This document shows positions 34,974 through 43,683 of a stretch of 64,000 nucleotides of DNA, piece after piece. The notes under the pieces were generated by a model. That model was not told where the DNA came from. It did not search any database and saw only the letters and a list, made by a program, of their open reading frames with translations. The position numbers were made by a program, and so were the translations under genes. How positions within the stretch are numbered: the stretch's first letter is position 1; every line of letters begins with the position of its first letter. Origin of the DNA: Blautia hansenii DSM 20583 (lineage in GTDB: Bacteria > Bacillota > Clostridia > Lachnospirales > Lachnospiraceae); NCBI RefSeq assembly GCF_002222595.2, contig NZ_CP022413.2, positions 1,566,001 through 1,630,000 of the forward strand. The letters run 5' to 3'.

Positions 34974-35034
34974 GGGAGACTTCCCGCATTTTCGGAAAGT
35001 GTCTCCCATTTCGCATAAGTGGAGAAAACTCCAC
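34974..35034 (-). terminator. Tandem hairpins after acsB
   Basis: On the minus strand two hairpins follow the acsB stop: GTGGAG-TTTT-CTCCAC (35034-35019) and a larger GGGAGAC...GTCTCCC stem (35007-34974), with a modest T-rich tail (GTTTCATACTTTT). They probably reduce read-through from acsB into acsD. Confidence 0.65.
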
Positions 35035-35041
35035 CTTCTTT

Positions 35042-37168
35042 TTACATCATCGGATCCATAGAAAGGGCCGGATGGTTTTTCTCTGTTAAGAATGCAACTA
35101 ATTCTTCAGGGTCTGTTGCGATTGTTTCATCACCAACCATATCGATGAAGTTGTCAATTCCGTACAGTTCTTTTGCTGTCTGATTTACTCTTTCAGCAAC
35201 AGTTTCTTTTAATTCTTTTGGCATCCATACGATACGTTCAATACCGCCTTCTGCTTTCATGAATTTCTTAGAACCAATAAAATGTTTACCATGTCCCATA
35301 AATCCAGGTGTCTGAACACCACCACCTGTCATAGAAGCCAGTTCTGGGAATGTCATTCCAAGTGGTGTCATACCTGCATATTCACGGTTTGTAATAACAA
35401 CACCATTAGAGAATGGTTCAATACCACAGATACATTCAAAACATCCACAAGATGTCATTGGTTTTTCCATGATAGAGTACAGAGATACATCCTGCAGAGC
35501 ACCCTGAGAGAATTTCTGTACAGCTTCATTTACGTCTTCGTATTCACCAATTCTTTCATCGATTGGTCTTTCTTTTGTAATCACCTGGCAAGGTCCGTTT
35601 GGATCAAGTTCATTTGTAGCTTTTGCATCTAACCATGAAACCGCTCCACAAAGTCCCAGACGTTCTGGTGTAACAACACATACGTGAGATGGAGAGAATG
35701 CCTGACAAAGAATACAGCTGTAGTAAACATCAACAGATTCATCTGTCAGAGATTTCAGACGGTCATCACGTTTGTCGAATGTTGGAATTGCAACTTCATG
35801 ACGAATTCTTGTACATTCAGCAGGATCTGTGTAAATAACAACTTCACACTTATCAACAACTGCATCAAATTCATTTTTAACAGAAGCATATAATACTTCA
35901 CCGATATGTTTAATACGGAATCCTGCATTAAATGCATCTTTGCTGATACGAATACGCTGCATATCACGCTGTCCTGTGTGGTATACACCTTCGATACAGT
36001 TAATGTAGTTATGGAATTTACGTTCGATAACCGGTTCAAAATCAGACTGCATGTTTTTACCAGCAACTTTAACAACGTAAGCAATGTTGTTTTTGCTTCC
36101 TAATTCCATTTCGTCTGCTTCAGGACCAACTACTGTAATCTTGTGGTCTTCGATTTCAGAAGCGTCTACTGTCTGTACAAGCTCTGCACAGTCTACACGA
36201 GAACCATCGAATTCAACCTGCATATCACCACGACGGATGATTTCACCTTCAAATGCAGATGCGAATGCAACCGGAATATCAATGTTTGTAATTTTAATCT
36301 TGATATCGCGAGCTTCCAGAGATGTTGCATTAAATTTGCTTACATCTGTCTGAACAATTAAGCTCTTAGGAACTTCAGATACACCTTCCTGATTTGTGAT
36401 AACAGGGAAACCAAGAGCAATAGCGCCAGCTCCACATGCAACGATTACATCATTTAATGGTGCAAACGCATTAACAAATGCAGGAACACGTTCCATTGTA
36501 TATTTCATTAAGTTTCCAGCATCACCTGGTGTAATGTTACCGAAAATTAAAGCAGCTCTTAAAGCAACAGATACAACATGGATTACAGATGTAACGTCTT
36601 TACCTAATGGAATAACACGTACATTTGCACCTGTCTTCATGCCAGCTTCTGTCAACTGGTCAATCACATCACCTACTAAAGTAACAAGAATACCCTGTGC
36701 CTGATAGCTCTTAACTAATGCAACTGCATCTTCTGTTGTAGGAGCTTTTCCTAAGATAACAGCAACACCTGGGATATCTCCTGTAACAAGAGGAACACCA
36801 AGTTCACGGATAACAGCATCTGCTAAATGTCCATAGCATGGTTCTTCATAAGGTGTTGCACCATCAATATATTTTAATACTTCGATAAATTCTGCACAAA
36901 GAGCTGTAGCTACACCTGACATAAAGATGTCATGTGTTCTCATTTCTCTTGTCATAAGAGTTTTTACAACTCCTAATGCTTCTTTTAATTCGCCTAAGGT
37001 ATTTACCTTTACGCCTGTTACAGCATAATAGCAAGGTAAGCTGTATGCTGTATTTGGGAAGCTGACAGCTTTGTCAGCACCATGCTGTTCAATGGCAGCG
37101 TTAATTGCACCTTCTGTTAAACCATAGACAGCGTCATTTCCACTAAATACTGTTTCAAATAATGTCAA
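35042..37168 (-). CDS. acsB: Acetyl-CoA synthase AcsB (CODH/ACS beta subunit)
   Basis: AcsB joins the methyl group, CO and CoA at the nickel-containing A-cluster. In this 708-residue protein the A-cluster cysteines are visible in CILCQAFSPSHVCVV with GLCGAVSW (about residues 485-515) and in CGCFECI (about 573). The C-G-C and Cys spacing matches bacterial ACS. It lies between a CooC-type nickel ATPase and the CFeSP genes. Full length for the bacterial form. Confidence 0.97.
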   Translation of the reverse strand: MTLFETVFSGNDAVYGLTEGAINAAIEQHGADKAVSFPNTAYSLPCYYAVTGVKVNTLGELKEALGVVKTLMTREMRTHDIFMSGVATALCAEFIEVLKYIDGATPYEEPCYGHLADAVIRELGVPLVTGDIPGVAVILGKAPTTEDAVALVKSYQAQGILVTLVGDVIDQLTEAGMKTGANVRVIPLGKDVTSVIHVVSVALRAALIFGNITPGDAGNLMKYTMERVPAFVNAFAPLNDVIVACGAGAIALGFPVITNQEGVSEVPKSLIVQTDVSKFNATSLEARDIKIKITNIDIPVAFASAFEGEIIRRGDMQVEFDGSRVDCAELVQTVDASEIEDHKITVVGPEADEMELGSKNNIAYVVKVAGKNMQSDFEPVIERKFHNYINCIEGVYHTGQRDMQRIRISKDAFNAGFRIKHIGEVLYASVKNEFDAVVDKCEVVIYTDPAECTRIRHEVAIPTFDKRDDRLKSLTDESVDVYYSCILCQAFSPSHVCVVTPERLGLCGAVSWLDAKATNELDPNGPCQVITKERPIDERIGEYEDVNEAVQKFSQGALQDVSLYSIMEKPMTSCGCFECICGIEPFSNGVVITNREYAGMTPLGMTFPELASMTGGGVQTPGFMGHGKHFIGSKKFMKAEGGIERIVWMPKELKETVAERVNQTAKELYGIDNFIDMVGDETIATDPEELVAFLTEKNHPALSMDPMM

Positions 37169-37189
37169 TGTCTTTTCCTCCTAACATTC

Positions 37190-37957
37190 TCATAATCCCT
37201 TATCGATTATGGTCTTGATTTTTGTGATTTCTTCTTTTACTGTATTGCTGAAGTCAAAAGGTGATTTTCCTTGACGATCAGCATCGATAACTTCTGTGTT
37301 ATAGTGAATGAAACCCAGAAGGTCTTCAGCCGGAATTTTACTTCTTACAAATTCCTCATCCTCTGCATTTCGAACCTTATTGGCAACAACACGAACCTGT
37401 TTAACACCAAGATCTTCTGCAAGACGTTTTACATTCTTATATGTCTGAACACTTCTTGCACCTGGTTCAATTACTACAATAAACTGATCCATTGACTCTG
37501 TAGTCCCTCTGCCAAGATGTTCTAATCCTGCTTCCATATCCAGAATAACTACATCGTCACGATGAAGCACCAAATTATTGATAATCCTTCTGAGCATTAC
37601 ATGTTCAGGACAAACACAGCCGCCTCCGCCGGTTTCTACAGTACCTAAAACCAACAGCCTTACACCATTTACCATTTTGGAATATGTATCAGGAATATCA
37701 CTTACCTGCGGATTTAGTTTATAAAACTGATTATCCTCTCCTGAACCTGTTCTTTCTTCTATTAACTTTCTCATTTTTGTGATGGGGATAATAGAATCCA
37801 GAGTTTCCTCATCAAAGCCAAGGGCTAATCCCAAGTTTGCATCAGGGTCTACATCTGCCGCCAGCACATGTTTTCCTTCTTCTGCATATAAACGTGCAAG
37901 GGTTGCTGCAAACGTAGTTTTTCCTACGCCGCCTTTTCCTGTAACTGCAATTTTCAT
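37190..37957 (-). CDS. cooC: CooC-type nickel-insertion ATPase between acsA and acsB
   Basis: This is a MinD/ParA-like ATPase that delivers Ni to CODH or ACS. The deviant Walker A is AVTGKGGVGKTTFAA (about residues 4-18), followed by ADVDPDANLGLALGF. The Ni-binding CxC motif is in GGGGCVCPEHVML (about residues 110-120), and the signature LDMEAGLEHLGRGTT is intact. I use the ATG at 37957 because AGGAAAGG lies before it; a GTG nine bases upstream (37966) is possible. Its position beside acsB suggests AcsF, the ACS-specific version. A second CooC is encoded at 40105. Confidence 0.92.
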   Translation of the reverse strand: MKIAVTGKGGVGKTTFAATLARLYAEEGKHVLAADVDPDANLGLALGFDEETLDSIIPITKMRKLIEERTGSGEDNQFYKLNPQVSDIPDTYSKMVNGVRLLVLGTVETGGGGCVCPEHVMLRRIINNLVLHRDDVVILDMEAGLEHLGRGTTESMDQFIVVIEPGARSVQTYKNVKRLAEDLGVKQVRVVANKVRNAEDEEFVRSKIPAEDLLGFIHYNTEVIDADRQGKSPFDFSNTVKEEITKIKTIIDKGL

Positions 37958-37982
37958 GTCATTCACCTTTCCTGTTTAAAGA

Positions 37983-39875
37983 TTAGATACCAAGAGCAGC
38001 TCTCTTTTCTTCAATTCTTTCAATCATTAAATCGCCCAATTTGTCGATGTCTTTTTCTACAGTAAATGCTGCTTCACACCATTCTCTTGTACCATTTGTA
38101 AGGATTTCAAGCATTTCACTGGAACCTGAAGCATAAGGATCAACACCCAGGTATGTATCAAGTCCGGAACCAATTACATAGTTACCGATAGATACTGCTT
38201 TTTCTGACATCCATTCTGGAGCACATCCAACAACTGGAAGCTGTGAAATACGAAGTCCGGAATCTTTTGCAAGGGTTGCAGCCAGAACCAGCATACGGGA
38301 GATATCAACACAAGAGCCCATGTGAAGTACTGGAGGAATATCAGCCAGCTCACAAACTCTCTTCAGACCATCACCGCAGATATCTTTTGCTCTCTTGTCC
38401 ATAAGACCTGCTTTTGCAGCAGCCTGAGCAGAACATCCGGAAGCAATAATGATGATATCATTTGCAACTAATTTTTTCATTAATTCGATATGAGCAAGGT
38501 CAGGACGAACTTTTGGATTATTACATCCAACCATAGCAACTGCACCACGAAGTACACCAGATGTAATACACTGTAATAATGGTTTTGTTGTACCTGTTTC
38601 ATCAACCTGTGAGTTTGTAACACCATCCAGAACTTTAACGATTGCTTCTGTAGAATAACCTACAGTTGCTTTCTGTTTCATCTGTGGGATATGAACTAAT
38701 TCAGGTTTTCTGTTTTTGAAGTTTTCAATCGCCATTTTAACAATCTGTGTTGCTTTTTCTAATGCTGTATGAGCATCAAAACGAACAAATTCAGAATCAG
38801 GCATCTGAGCAATTGGAGATGTTGTGATGAATTTTGTATGGAAACATTTGCTTAAAGGTCCTAATGCTGGGAAAATACACTGTACGTCTACAACGATTGC
38901 TTCACAAGCACCTGTTAATACAACGTTTTCCTGCTGTAAGAAGTTACCAGCCATCGGAATACCACGGCGCATTGCAACTTCATTAGATGTACAGCATACA
39001 CCGGAAATTGTAATACCTTTTGCGCCCTGTTCTTTTGCATAAGCAATCATTTCTGGGCTGTCAGCAACCTCACAAATCATCTCAGAAAGACTTGGGTCAT
39101 GACCGTGTACAACGATATTTACGTTTTCCTCTACCATAACACCTAAGTTTGCTTCTGTTTCAATTGGCTTTGGAGTACCAAATAAGATATCGGAGAATTC
39201 TGTACCCATCATGGAGCCGCCCCAACCATCACTTAAACCAGCTCTAATAGACTGTTTTACTAAAGCTTCCGGCTTAGAAGAACATCCCATGTGAGCCATG
39301 TGAAGAGAACGGGAAACTTCTCTGTCAATAGCATGAGGTGCTAATTCATTTTCTTCCCACAGCTTCTGCTGTGATTCAGGAGCTCTCTTTAAAAATCTCT
39401 GAGTTCCGAATGGTTTACCATATTCCATTAAACCTTCTAATGCAACTTCATGTGCCAATTCATAAATATCTTTTCCTTCTGTTTCCATTCCCCATTCATT
39501 TGCAATGCGAATCAGTTTTTCAGGATCTTTTACTTTATAGCATCCATCTGCTGATGCTTCATATAAAGTATGACAAATTTCACGGCCATGGTCAGAGTGT
39601 GTAGCAGCTCCGCCTGCTGTAAATTTTAAGTAATTACGACCTACAATACCATGTACGTCACAACCGCAAATACCTCTTGGTGCCTTCTTTGTAATACGGC
39701 ATGGACCCATTGTACAGATACGGCAGCAAATACCTTCTTCTCCAAATTTACAATGTGGTGTCTGATTTTTTACACGAGCCTGCCAGGAATCAGCGCCTAC
39801 TTTAGCGCCTGTTTCCAGAAGTCTCGCAGTAGCAGCTTCAAATTCTTCTACTGTTGTTAATCTGAATTCACTCAT
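37983..39875 (-). CDS. acsA: Anaerobic Ni-carbon monoxide dehydrogenase catalytic subunit AcsA/CooS
   Basis: AcsA (630 residues) reduces CO2 to CO at the NiFe4S4 C-cluster and passes CO to AcsB. The N-terminal D- and B-cluster cysteines are in CKFGEEGICCRICTMGPCR (about residues 43-61) and GICGCDVHG. C-cluster regions include MGCSSKPEA, HGHDPSLSE, GVCCTSNE, VDVQCI, GCNNPKVRPD, ASGCSAQAAAKAG and MGSCVDISRM. GGAGG precedes the ATG. Confidence 0.97.
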   Translation of the reverse strand: MSEFRLTTVEEFEAATARLLETGAKVGADSWQARVKNQTPHCKFGEEGICCRICTMGPCRITKKAPRGICGCDVHGIVGRNYLKFTAGGAATHSDHGREICHTLYEASADGCYKVKDPEKLIRIANEWGMETEGKDIYELAHEVALEGLMEYGKPFGTQRFLKRAPESQQKLWEENELAPHAIDREVSRSLHMAHMGCSSKPEALVKQSIRAGLSDGWGGSMMGTEFSDILFGTPKPIETEANLGVMVEENVNIVVHGHDPSLSEMICEVADSPEMIAYAKEQGAKGITISGVCCTSNEVAMRRGIPMAGNFLQQENVVLTGACEAIVVDVQCIFPALGPLSKCFHTKFITTSPIAQMPDSEFVRFDAHTALEKATQIVKMAIENFKNRKPELVHIPQMKQKATVGYSTEAIVKVLDGVTNSQVDETGTTKPLLQCITSGVLRGAVAMVGCNNPKVRPDLAHIELMKKLVANDIIIIASGCSAQAAAKAGLMDKRAKDICGDGLKRVCELADIPPVLHMGSCVDISRMLVLAATLAKDSGLRISQLPVVGCAPEWMSEKAVSIGNYVIGSGLDTYLGVDPYASGSSEMLEILTNGTREWCEAAFTVEKDIDKLGDLMIERIEEKRAALGI

Positions 39876-39943
39876 GAATATCCTCCTTTTATTGTCGCCT
39901 CTTTTTCAAATATTTTTCCTGAAGTTGGCATTCTTCAATTTTC

Positions 39944-40104
39944 GGGGTGGACTGTATACCCCTATATCCACCCCAGGGGGTTACAAGCTTTATAAAAAAT
40001 CCTCTCTGCCTCAACGGCTGCATCAAAATTGTTTCCAGCCATTGCATAGCTTACGCTACAACAGGTTTTTCTTATGCCCGGACAGAGAGGAGAAAGCTTA
40101 CGCT
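39944..40104 (-). promoter_or_regulatory. Structured leader/attenuator candidate between cooC and acsA
   Basis: The cooC-acsA gap is folded. On the minus strand CCTCTCTG (40008-40001 region) and CAGAGAGG (40090-40083 region) close a domain of about 90 nt, followed at once by ATTTTTT, like a terminator. Inside are TAGC-GTAA-GCTA (GNRA-type hairpin) and GGCTG...CAGCC. AGCGTAAGCT also occurs just after the cooC stop. A second stem, GGGGTGGA/TCCACCCC (39974-39967 and 39951-39944), follows before the acsA ribosome-binding site. A long terminator-like domain with internal structure in front of the CODH gene suggests attenuation. I cannot match it to a known riboswitch; the ligand is unknown. Confidence 0.55.
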
Positions 40105-40875
40105 TTAAATATCTAACTTATCGACTATTTCCCGTATAGCTTTTTTTACCGGAGAGTCTTCCGGAAGATTGATTGTAGGTTTCCCTTCACAATCATAATC
40201 AAAAACAGTCTCGTCCTGAGGTACAACCCCCAGAAGATGAAGTCCCTGATTTTCAATTTCCTGCTTTGTACCCTCATTGAGTACGCCGCCGGGTGCACGG
40301 TTAATAATCAATCCAATCTGACGAGGGTGCATATCACATTCCTCAATCAGTTTTGCAATTCTTCCTACCGCCTGCACACCTCTACGGGAACAGTCGCTGA
40401 CCAGAATTGCTGTCTGCATGCTTGGAAGCACACCTCTGCTGATGTGTTCCATACCTGCTTCATTATCTACGATAATGTATGGATAATTTTTTTCTAATCG
40501 CTGAAGCTGCGCCTGCAAAAGACCGTTTACAAAACAATAACAGCCTTTCCCCTGAGTACGGCCCATTACCAGCAAATCAAAATCATCATCTTCTACCAAC
40601 GCATCATCAAACTTAAATTCCATATAATCCGCCTTAGTCATACCGGCAGGAATAGGATTATCCTTTGCCATTTCAGAACGGGCAACTTCTTCACGGACAT
40701 CACCGAGGGTTGCGTCTACTTTTACACCAAGCACTTCATTTAAATTTGAATTTGCATCTGCATCTACTGCAAGAATAGGACCTTTGCCCTTTTCGCCCAG
40801 ATACTGAATAATAAGTCCTGTCAGTGTTGTCTTACCTACGCCGCCTTTTCCGGCAACTGCAATTACATGCGCCAT
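40105..40875 (-). CDS. cooC: CooC-type nickel-insertion ATPase upstream of acsA
   Basis: This is the second MinD-like Ni ATPase of the cluster (256 residues): Walker A AVAGKGGVGKTTLTG (about residues 6-20), VDADANSNLNEVLG, the metal-binding CYC in GKGCYCFVNGLLQ, and VDNEAGMEHISRG. This family loads nickel into CODH. The start is the ATG at 40875, because AGGAGG ends 8 bases before it and overlaps the alternative GTG at 40884. Next to acsA, it is the better candidate for CODH maturation, with the other copy serving ACS; this division is inference. Confidence 0.93.
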   Translation of the reverse strand: MAHVIAVAGKGGVGKTTLTGLIIQYLGEKGKGPILAVDADANSNLNEVLGVKVDATLGDVREEVARSEMAKDNPIPAGMTKADYMEFKFDDALVEDDDFDLLVMGRTQGKGCYCFVNGLLQAQLQRLEKNYPYIIVDNEAGMEHISRGVLPSMQTAILVSDCSRRGVQAVGRIAKLIEECDMHPRQIGLIINRAPGGVLNEGTKQEIENQGLHLLGVVPQDETVFDYDCEGKPTINLPEDSPVKKAIREIVDKLDI

Positions 40876-40914
40876 AAAGGGCACCTCCTATGTTTCTTTA
40901 CATTTTTATACTTC

Positions 40915-41832
40915 TTATACTAATGTACGAAGTCCGGAACGGTCGATGATTTCAGATACATCTTTCCATTTGTTCAATGCGTACAGATGGATACCATCAA
41001 TACCGCAAGCACGGTATTCATCAATCTGTCTGATTGTATATTCAATACCAGCTTCTTTAAATCTTGCTTTTTTACCTTCTACATCTGCATCAAATGGATC
41101 CTGTACAAATGGATTTGGGAAGATCCAATTTTTGGAGATGATTTCGCAAAGTTCACGTGGCATTACACATGCGTTACGTGACAGAGCCATATTGATTGTA
41201 GCAGCCTGATCTAAGATTGGCATGATACCTACGTCAACCGGCATTGTGATACCTGCGCAACGGATTGCGTCTAACCAGTATTTAAACTGTTCCATATCCC
41301 AGCATAACTGAGTCATGATGTAGTCAGCACCGTTGTCCTGTTTCTGTTTCAGAACTGCGATATCAGCTTCTAAGCTGCGGCAGGAAATATGCCCTTCAGG
41401 AGAACCTGCAACTGCGATTTCGATTTTATCGCCGAATTCTTTACGAACATAAGCAACCAAATCTGTTGCATAAGCGAAATCTCCGCCTGTTCCTGTCCAT
41501 CCGAACGGAAGGTCGCCACGCAGAGCCAGCATATGGTCTACACCGTTGTCCAGATAATTCTGAAGCTGGTCTTTAATACCTTCTGCTGTATTTCCAATAC
41601 ATGTAAAATGTGTAACAGGGATTGTTCCTGCATCTTTAATCATTTTACATACGTCCATGTTTTTACCAACGTTTGTTCCGCCGGCACCGTATGTACAGGA
41701 AATATATTCTGGTTTGTACTTACATAAATGTTCGATTGTTCCCGGAAGATTTTCCATACCTTTGTCTGTTTTTGGTGGAAAAAGCTCAAAAGAAAGGAGC
41801 ATTTTCTCTCTCATTGCATCTGATAATTTCAT
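40915..41832 (-). CDS. metF: Methylenetetrahydrofolate reductase MetF
   Basis: This FAD-dependent TIM-barrel enzyme (305 residues) makes methyl-THF for AcsE. It begins LSFELFPPKTDKGMENL and carries YISCTYGAGGTN, HFTCIGNTAEGI, LALRGDLP and GADYIMTQLCWDMEQF (flavin and folate contacts of the family). The ATG at 41832 follows GGAGG by 9 bases; the upstream ATG at 41850 contains the ribosome-binding site and is unlikely. No metV (zinc/Fe-S partner) or rnfC2-like gene is adjacent, unlike several other acetogens. Confidence 0.94.
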   Translation of the reverse strand: MKLSDAMREKMLLSFELFPPKTDKGMENLPGTIEHLCKYKPEYISCTYGAGGTNVGKNMDVCKMIKDAGTIPVTHFTCIGNTAEGIKDQLQNYLDNGVDHMLALRGDLPFGWTGTGGDFAYATDLVAYVRKEFGDKIEIAVAGSPEGHISCRSLEADIAVLKQKQDNGADYIMTQLCWDMEQFKYWLDAIRCAGITMPVDVGIMPILDQAATINMALSRNACVMPRELCEIISKNWIFPNPFVQDPFDADVEGKKARFKEAGIEYTIRQIDEYRACGIDGIHLYALNKWKDVSEIIDRSGLRTLV

Positions 41833-41891
41833 AAGTTTGTACCTCCGCATTTAAAATATTATATTATTTTAAGGTGTTACCCTTTAAAATC

Positions 41892-42074
41892 TTATTCGCA
41901 ATCCAGCTTTACAAGGCTGTTTGCTAAATCCACCATAAGGATTTTCCCTTTAATCACTGTTTTTTCACCCATGATGTCACGAAGAATAACATTTTCTCCT
42001 TCTACATCAATACGGCTTACCATTTTACAGATAACCGTGTTGTCACTTTCTTTTTGAACAGTTGCAAGACACAT
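41892..42074 (-). CDS. cooT: CooT-family nickel-binding protein
   Basis: A 60-residue protein starting MCLATV, with the N-terminal Cys2 that binds Ni in characterised CooT, and the small beta-barrel pattern VIKGKILMVDLANSLVKLD. CooT proteins assist CODH maturation. It sits 2 bases after the His-rich gene and upstream of metF and cooC, a coherent metal-handling position. Short but fully typical for the family. Confidence 0.88.
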   Translation of the reverse strand: MCLATVQKESDNTVICKMVSRIDVEGENVILRDIMGEKTVIKGKILMVDLANSLVKLDCE

Positions 42075-42076
42075 AT

Positions 42077-42406
42077 TTACGCCTCCTTTAAATGTTCCTT
42101 AACAAGTGTCAGGGCCAGTCCCAAACGCATATTGCCTTTTTTGAAATCTGCAACGCCTTCTTTAATGGTTTTTGCCGCATCCGGCATACCCAGCTTTTCC
42201 AGATTTTCTGCCATCTGATCCAATTCCTCTGCATGATGCTCATTGTGTGATAACATATAATTTAACAAGGCTACCACTTCATCTGTGCAGTTTCCCTGAC
42301 AGTCACTGTTGCAGCTGCCGCAGTGCTCATGTCCATGCTCGTGGTCATGATGATGATCACTTCCGTGAGGAATTACATTGCCATTTTCATCTTTGATTAA
42401 GTGCAT
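42077..42406 (-). CDS. His-rich metal-binding protein, candidate nickel storage/chaperone
   Basis: A 109-residue protein. Residues 14-40 are packed with metal ligands (HGSDHHHDHEHGHEHCGSC and following CQGNC). The C-terminal 70 residues are amphipathic helix (LLNYMLSHNEHHAEELDQM, MRLGLALTLVKEHLKEA). It is the first gene of the operon leading into cooT, metF, cooC and acsA. The architecture recalls CooJ, where a His-rich tail and coiled coil store Ni, but the His tract is N-terminal here. A nickel role is inferred from the neighbours; cobalt or zinc is possible. Confidence 0.72.
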   Translation of the reverse strand: MHLIKDENGNVIPHGSDHHHDHEHGHEHCGSCNSDCQGNCTDEVVALLNYMLSHNEHHAEELDQMAENLEKLGMPDAAKTIKEGVADFKKGNMRLGLALTLVKEHLKEA

Positions 42407-42476
42407 TTTTCCATCCTTTCTGTGCGCTGTTTTATATTTTTACGCACTGAATGACAATAATTTATCAATTAAGCTC

Positions 42477-42505
42477 ATTATACATGGTTTCATTATTTTT
42501 ATCAA
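42477..42505 (-). promoter_or_regulatory. Promoter of the His-rich/cooT/metF/acs operon
   Basis: On the minus strand TTGATA (42505-42500), a 17-bp spacer and TATAAT (42482-42477) lie about 70 bases before the His-rich gene. This is the main upstream promoter I can see for the CODH/ACS genes. Confidence 0.8.
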
Positions 42506-42798
42506 GATATTTTATGTTTTTTTCTAAGTCCAACCCGTAAATATTTTCAATATCTCCACTTATTTATTTAACTTTTTGTTATTTTTGTGCAATAGCTTCA
42601 AAAGCCTCTTTTCCCCTTTTGTATAAGTCTTCTTCCTGACATCTTTTTCCATATACAGAAAACAGCATTTTCCCCTTTATTCGCTATGGATTTTGTAGGT
42701 TTTTGAACAATCTTTTGCCAATTTTGAAATTTAATAAAAACGTTGTACATTCTTCACATTTTCATGTTATACTGTCAATAGTACAAGGAGGTTTTTAT
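42506..42798 (+). promoter_or_regulatory. Divergent intergenic region; promoter for aldo/keto reductase
   Basis: The gap between the divergent His-rich and aldo/keto reductase genes is 392 bases in all. Apart from the minus-strand promoter at 42477-42505, it holds a plausible plus-strand promoter: TTGTAC (42743-42748) or TGTACA with an 18-19 bp spacer and TATACT (42768-42773). The rest is AT-rich, without an ORF or clear structure. Confidence 0.6.
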
Positions 42799-43626
42799 AT
42801 GTCTTTCGGCAATCATATTATTCATTTAAACGACACAAAAGAGATGCCTCTCTTAGGACTTGGCACATATAAAACAACAGATGACAATCAACTAAAACAA
42901 GAAATTCTGGAAGCATTTTCCTGTGGCTACCACCTGATTGATACGGCTTCTTTTTATAAAAACGAGGAAGGCATCGGAAAATCCATAAAAGCCCTTTCCA
43001 TTCCGCGAAGTGAATTATTTATCACCACAAAATTATGGAATACGGCACAGCGCATCGGAAATATTGAAGACAGCTTTTATCGCAGTCTGGAGCGTCTGGG
43101 ACTAGAATATCTGGATTTGTATCTTATCCATTGGCCTGTGCCCGGCTGCTTCTGCAACACTTGGCACGTCTTAGAAAAATTACAGGCTTCCGGTGTTGTT
43201 AAATCCATCGGTGTTTCCAATTTTTCTGTACATGATTTAGAACTTTTAAAGGAATGTTCCGATATTGTTCCTGCCGTTAATCAGGTAGAACTGCATCCGC
43301 TTTTCCAAACTCCTGAGCTTGTTTCCTACTGTCAAAGCAGCGGCATCGCCTTACAGGCTTATGCTCCCCTTGCCAGAGGGGCTTATATGAACAGTCCGCT
43401 TATGCTGGAAATCGGAAACCGACATCAGAAAACACCTGCGCAAATCGGTCTTCGCTGGCTTGTACAGCAGAATATTTCTGTCATCCCAAAAGCAGGCCAG
43501 AAAAATCATTTAGAAGAAAACAGCAAAATCTTCGACTTTTCTCTGACACCGGAGGAAATGTCCGCCATTTCTGCTATGAATACCGGACAACGTATCACAG
43601 GCATTCCCGAAGATATGATGCCTTGA
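42799..43626 (+). CDS. Aldo/keto reductase
   Basis: A 275-residue NADPH-dependent (beta/alpha)8 reductase with GLGTYKTTD, DTASFYKNEEGIG (catalytic Asp/Tyr), TTKLWN (Lys), YLDLYLIHWPVP (His), KSIGVSNFSV, VNQVELHP and VIPKAGQKNHLEEN (cofactor). It resembles the 2,5-diketo-D-gluconate reductase/glyoxal reductase group; the natural substrate is unknown. The start at 42799 is supported by AAGGAGG. It is monocistronic, ending in a terminator. Confidence 0.92.
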   Translation: MSFGNHIIHLNDTKEMPLLGLGTYKTTDDNQLKQEILEAFSCGYHLIDTASFYKNEEGIGKSIKALSIPRSELFITTKLWNTAQRIGNIEDSFYRSLERLGLEYLDLYLIHWPVPGCFCNTWHVLEKLQASGVVKSIGVSNFSVHDLELLKECSDIVPAVNQVELHPLFQTPELVSYCQSSGIALQAYAPLARGAYMNSPLMLEIGNRHQKTPAQIGLRWLVQQNISVIPKAGQKNHLEENSKIFDFSLTPEEMSAISAMNTGQRITGIPEDMMP

Positions 43627-43642
43627 TGCTTATCCTTAACAC

Positions 43643-43677
43643 AAGGAGCTGCATATCATACAAATATGCAGCTCCTT
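43643..43677. terminator. Bidirectional terminator between aldo/keto reductase and gpsA
   Basis: AAGGAGCTGCATAT, a 7-nt loop and its exact complement form a 14-bp stem followed by TTTTA on the plus strand. The convergent arrangement suggests it serves both genes. Confidence 0.85.
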
Positions 43678-43683
43678 TTACTT

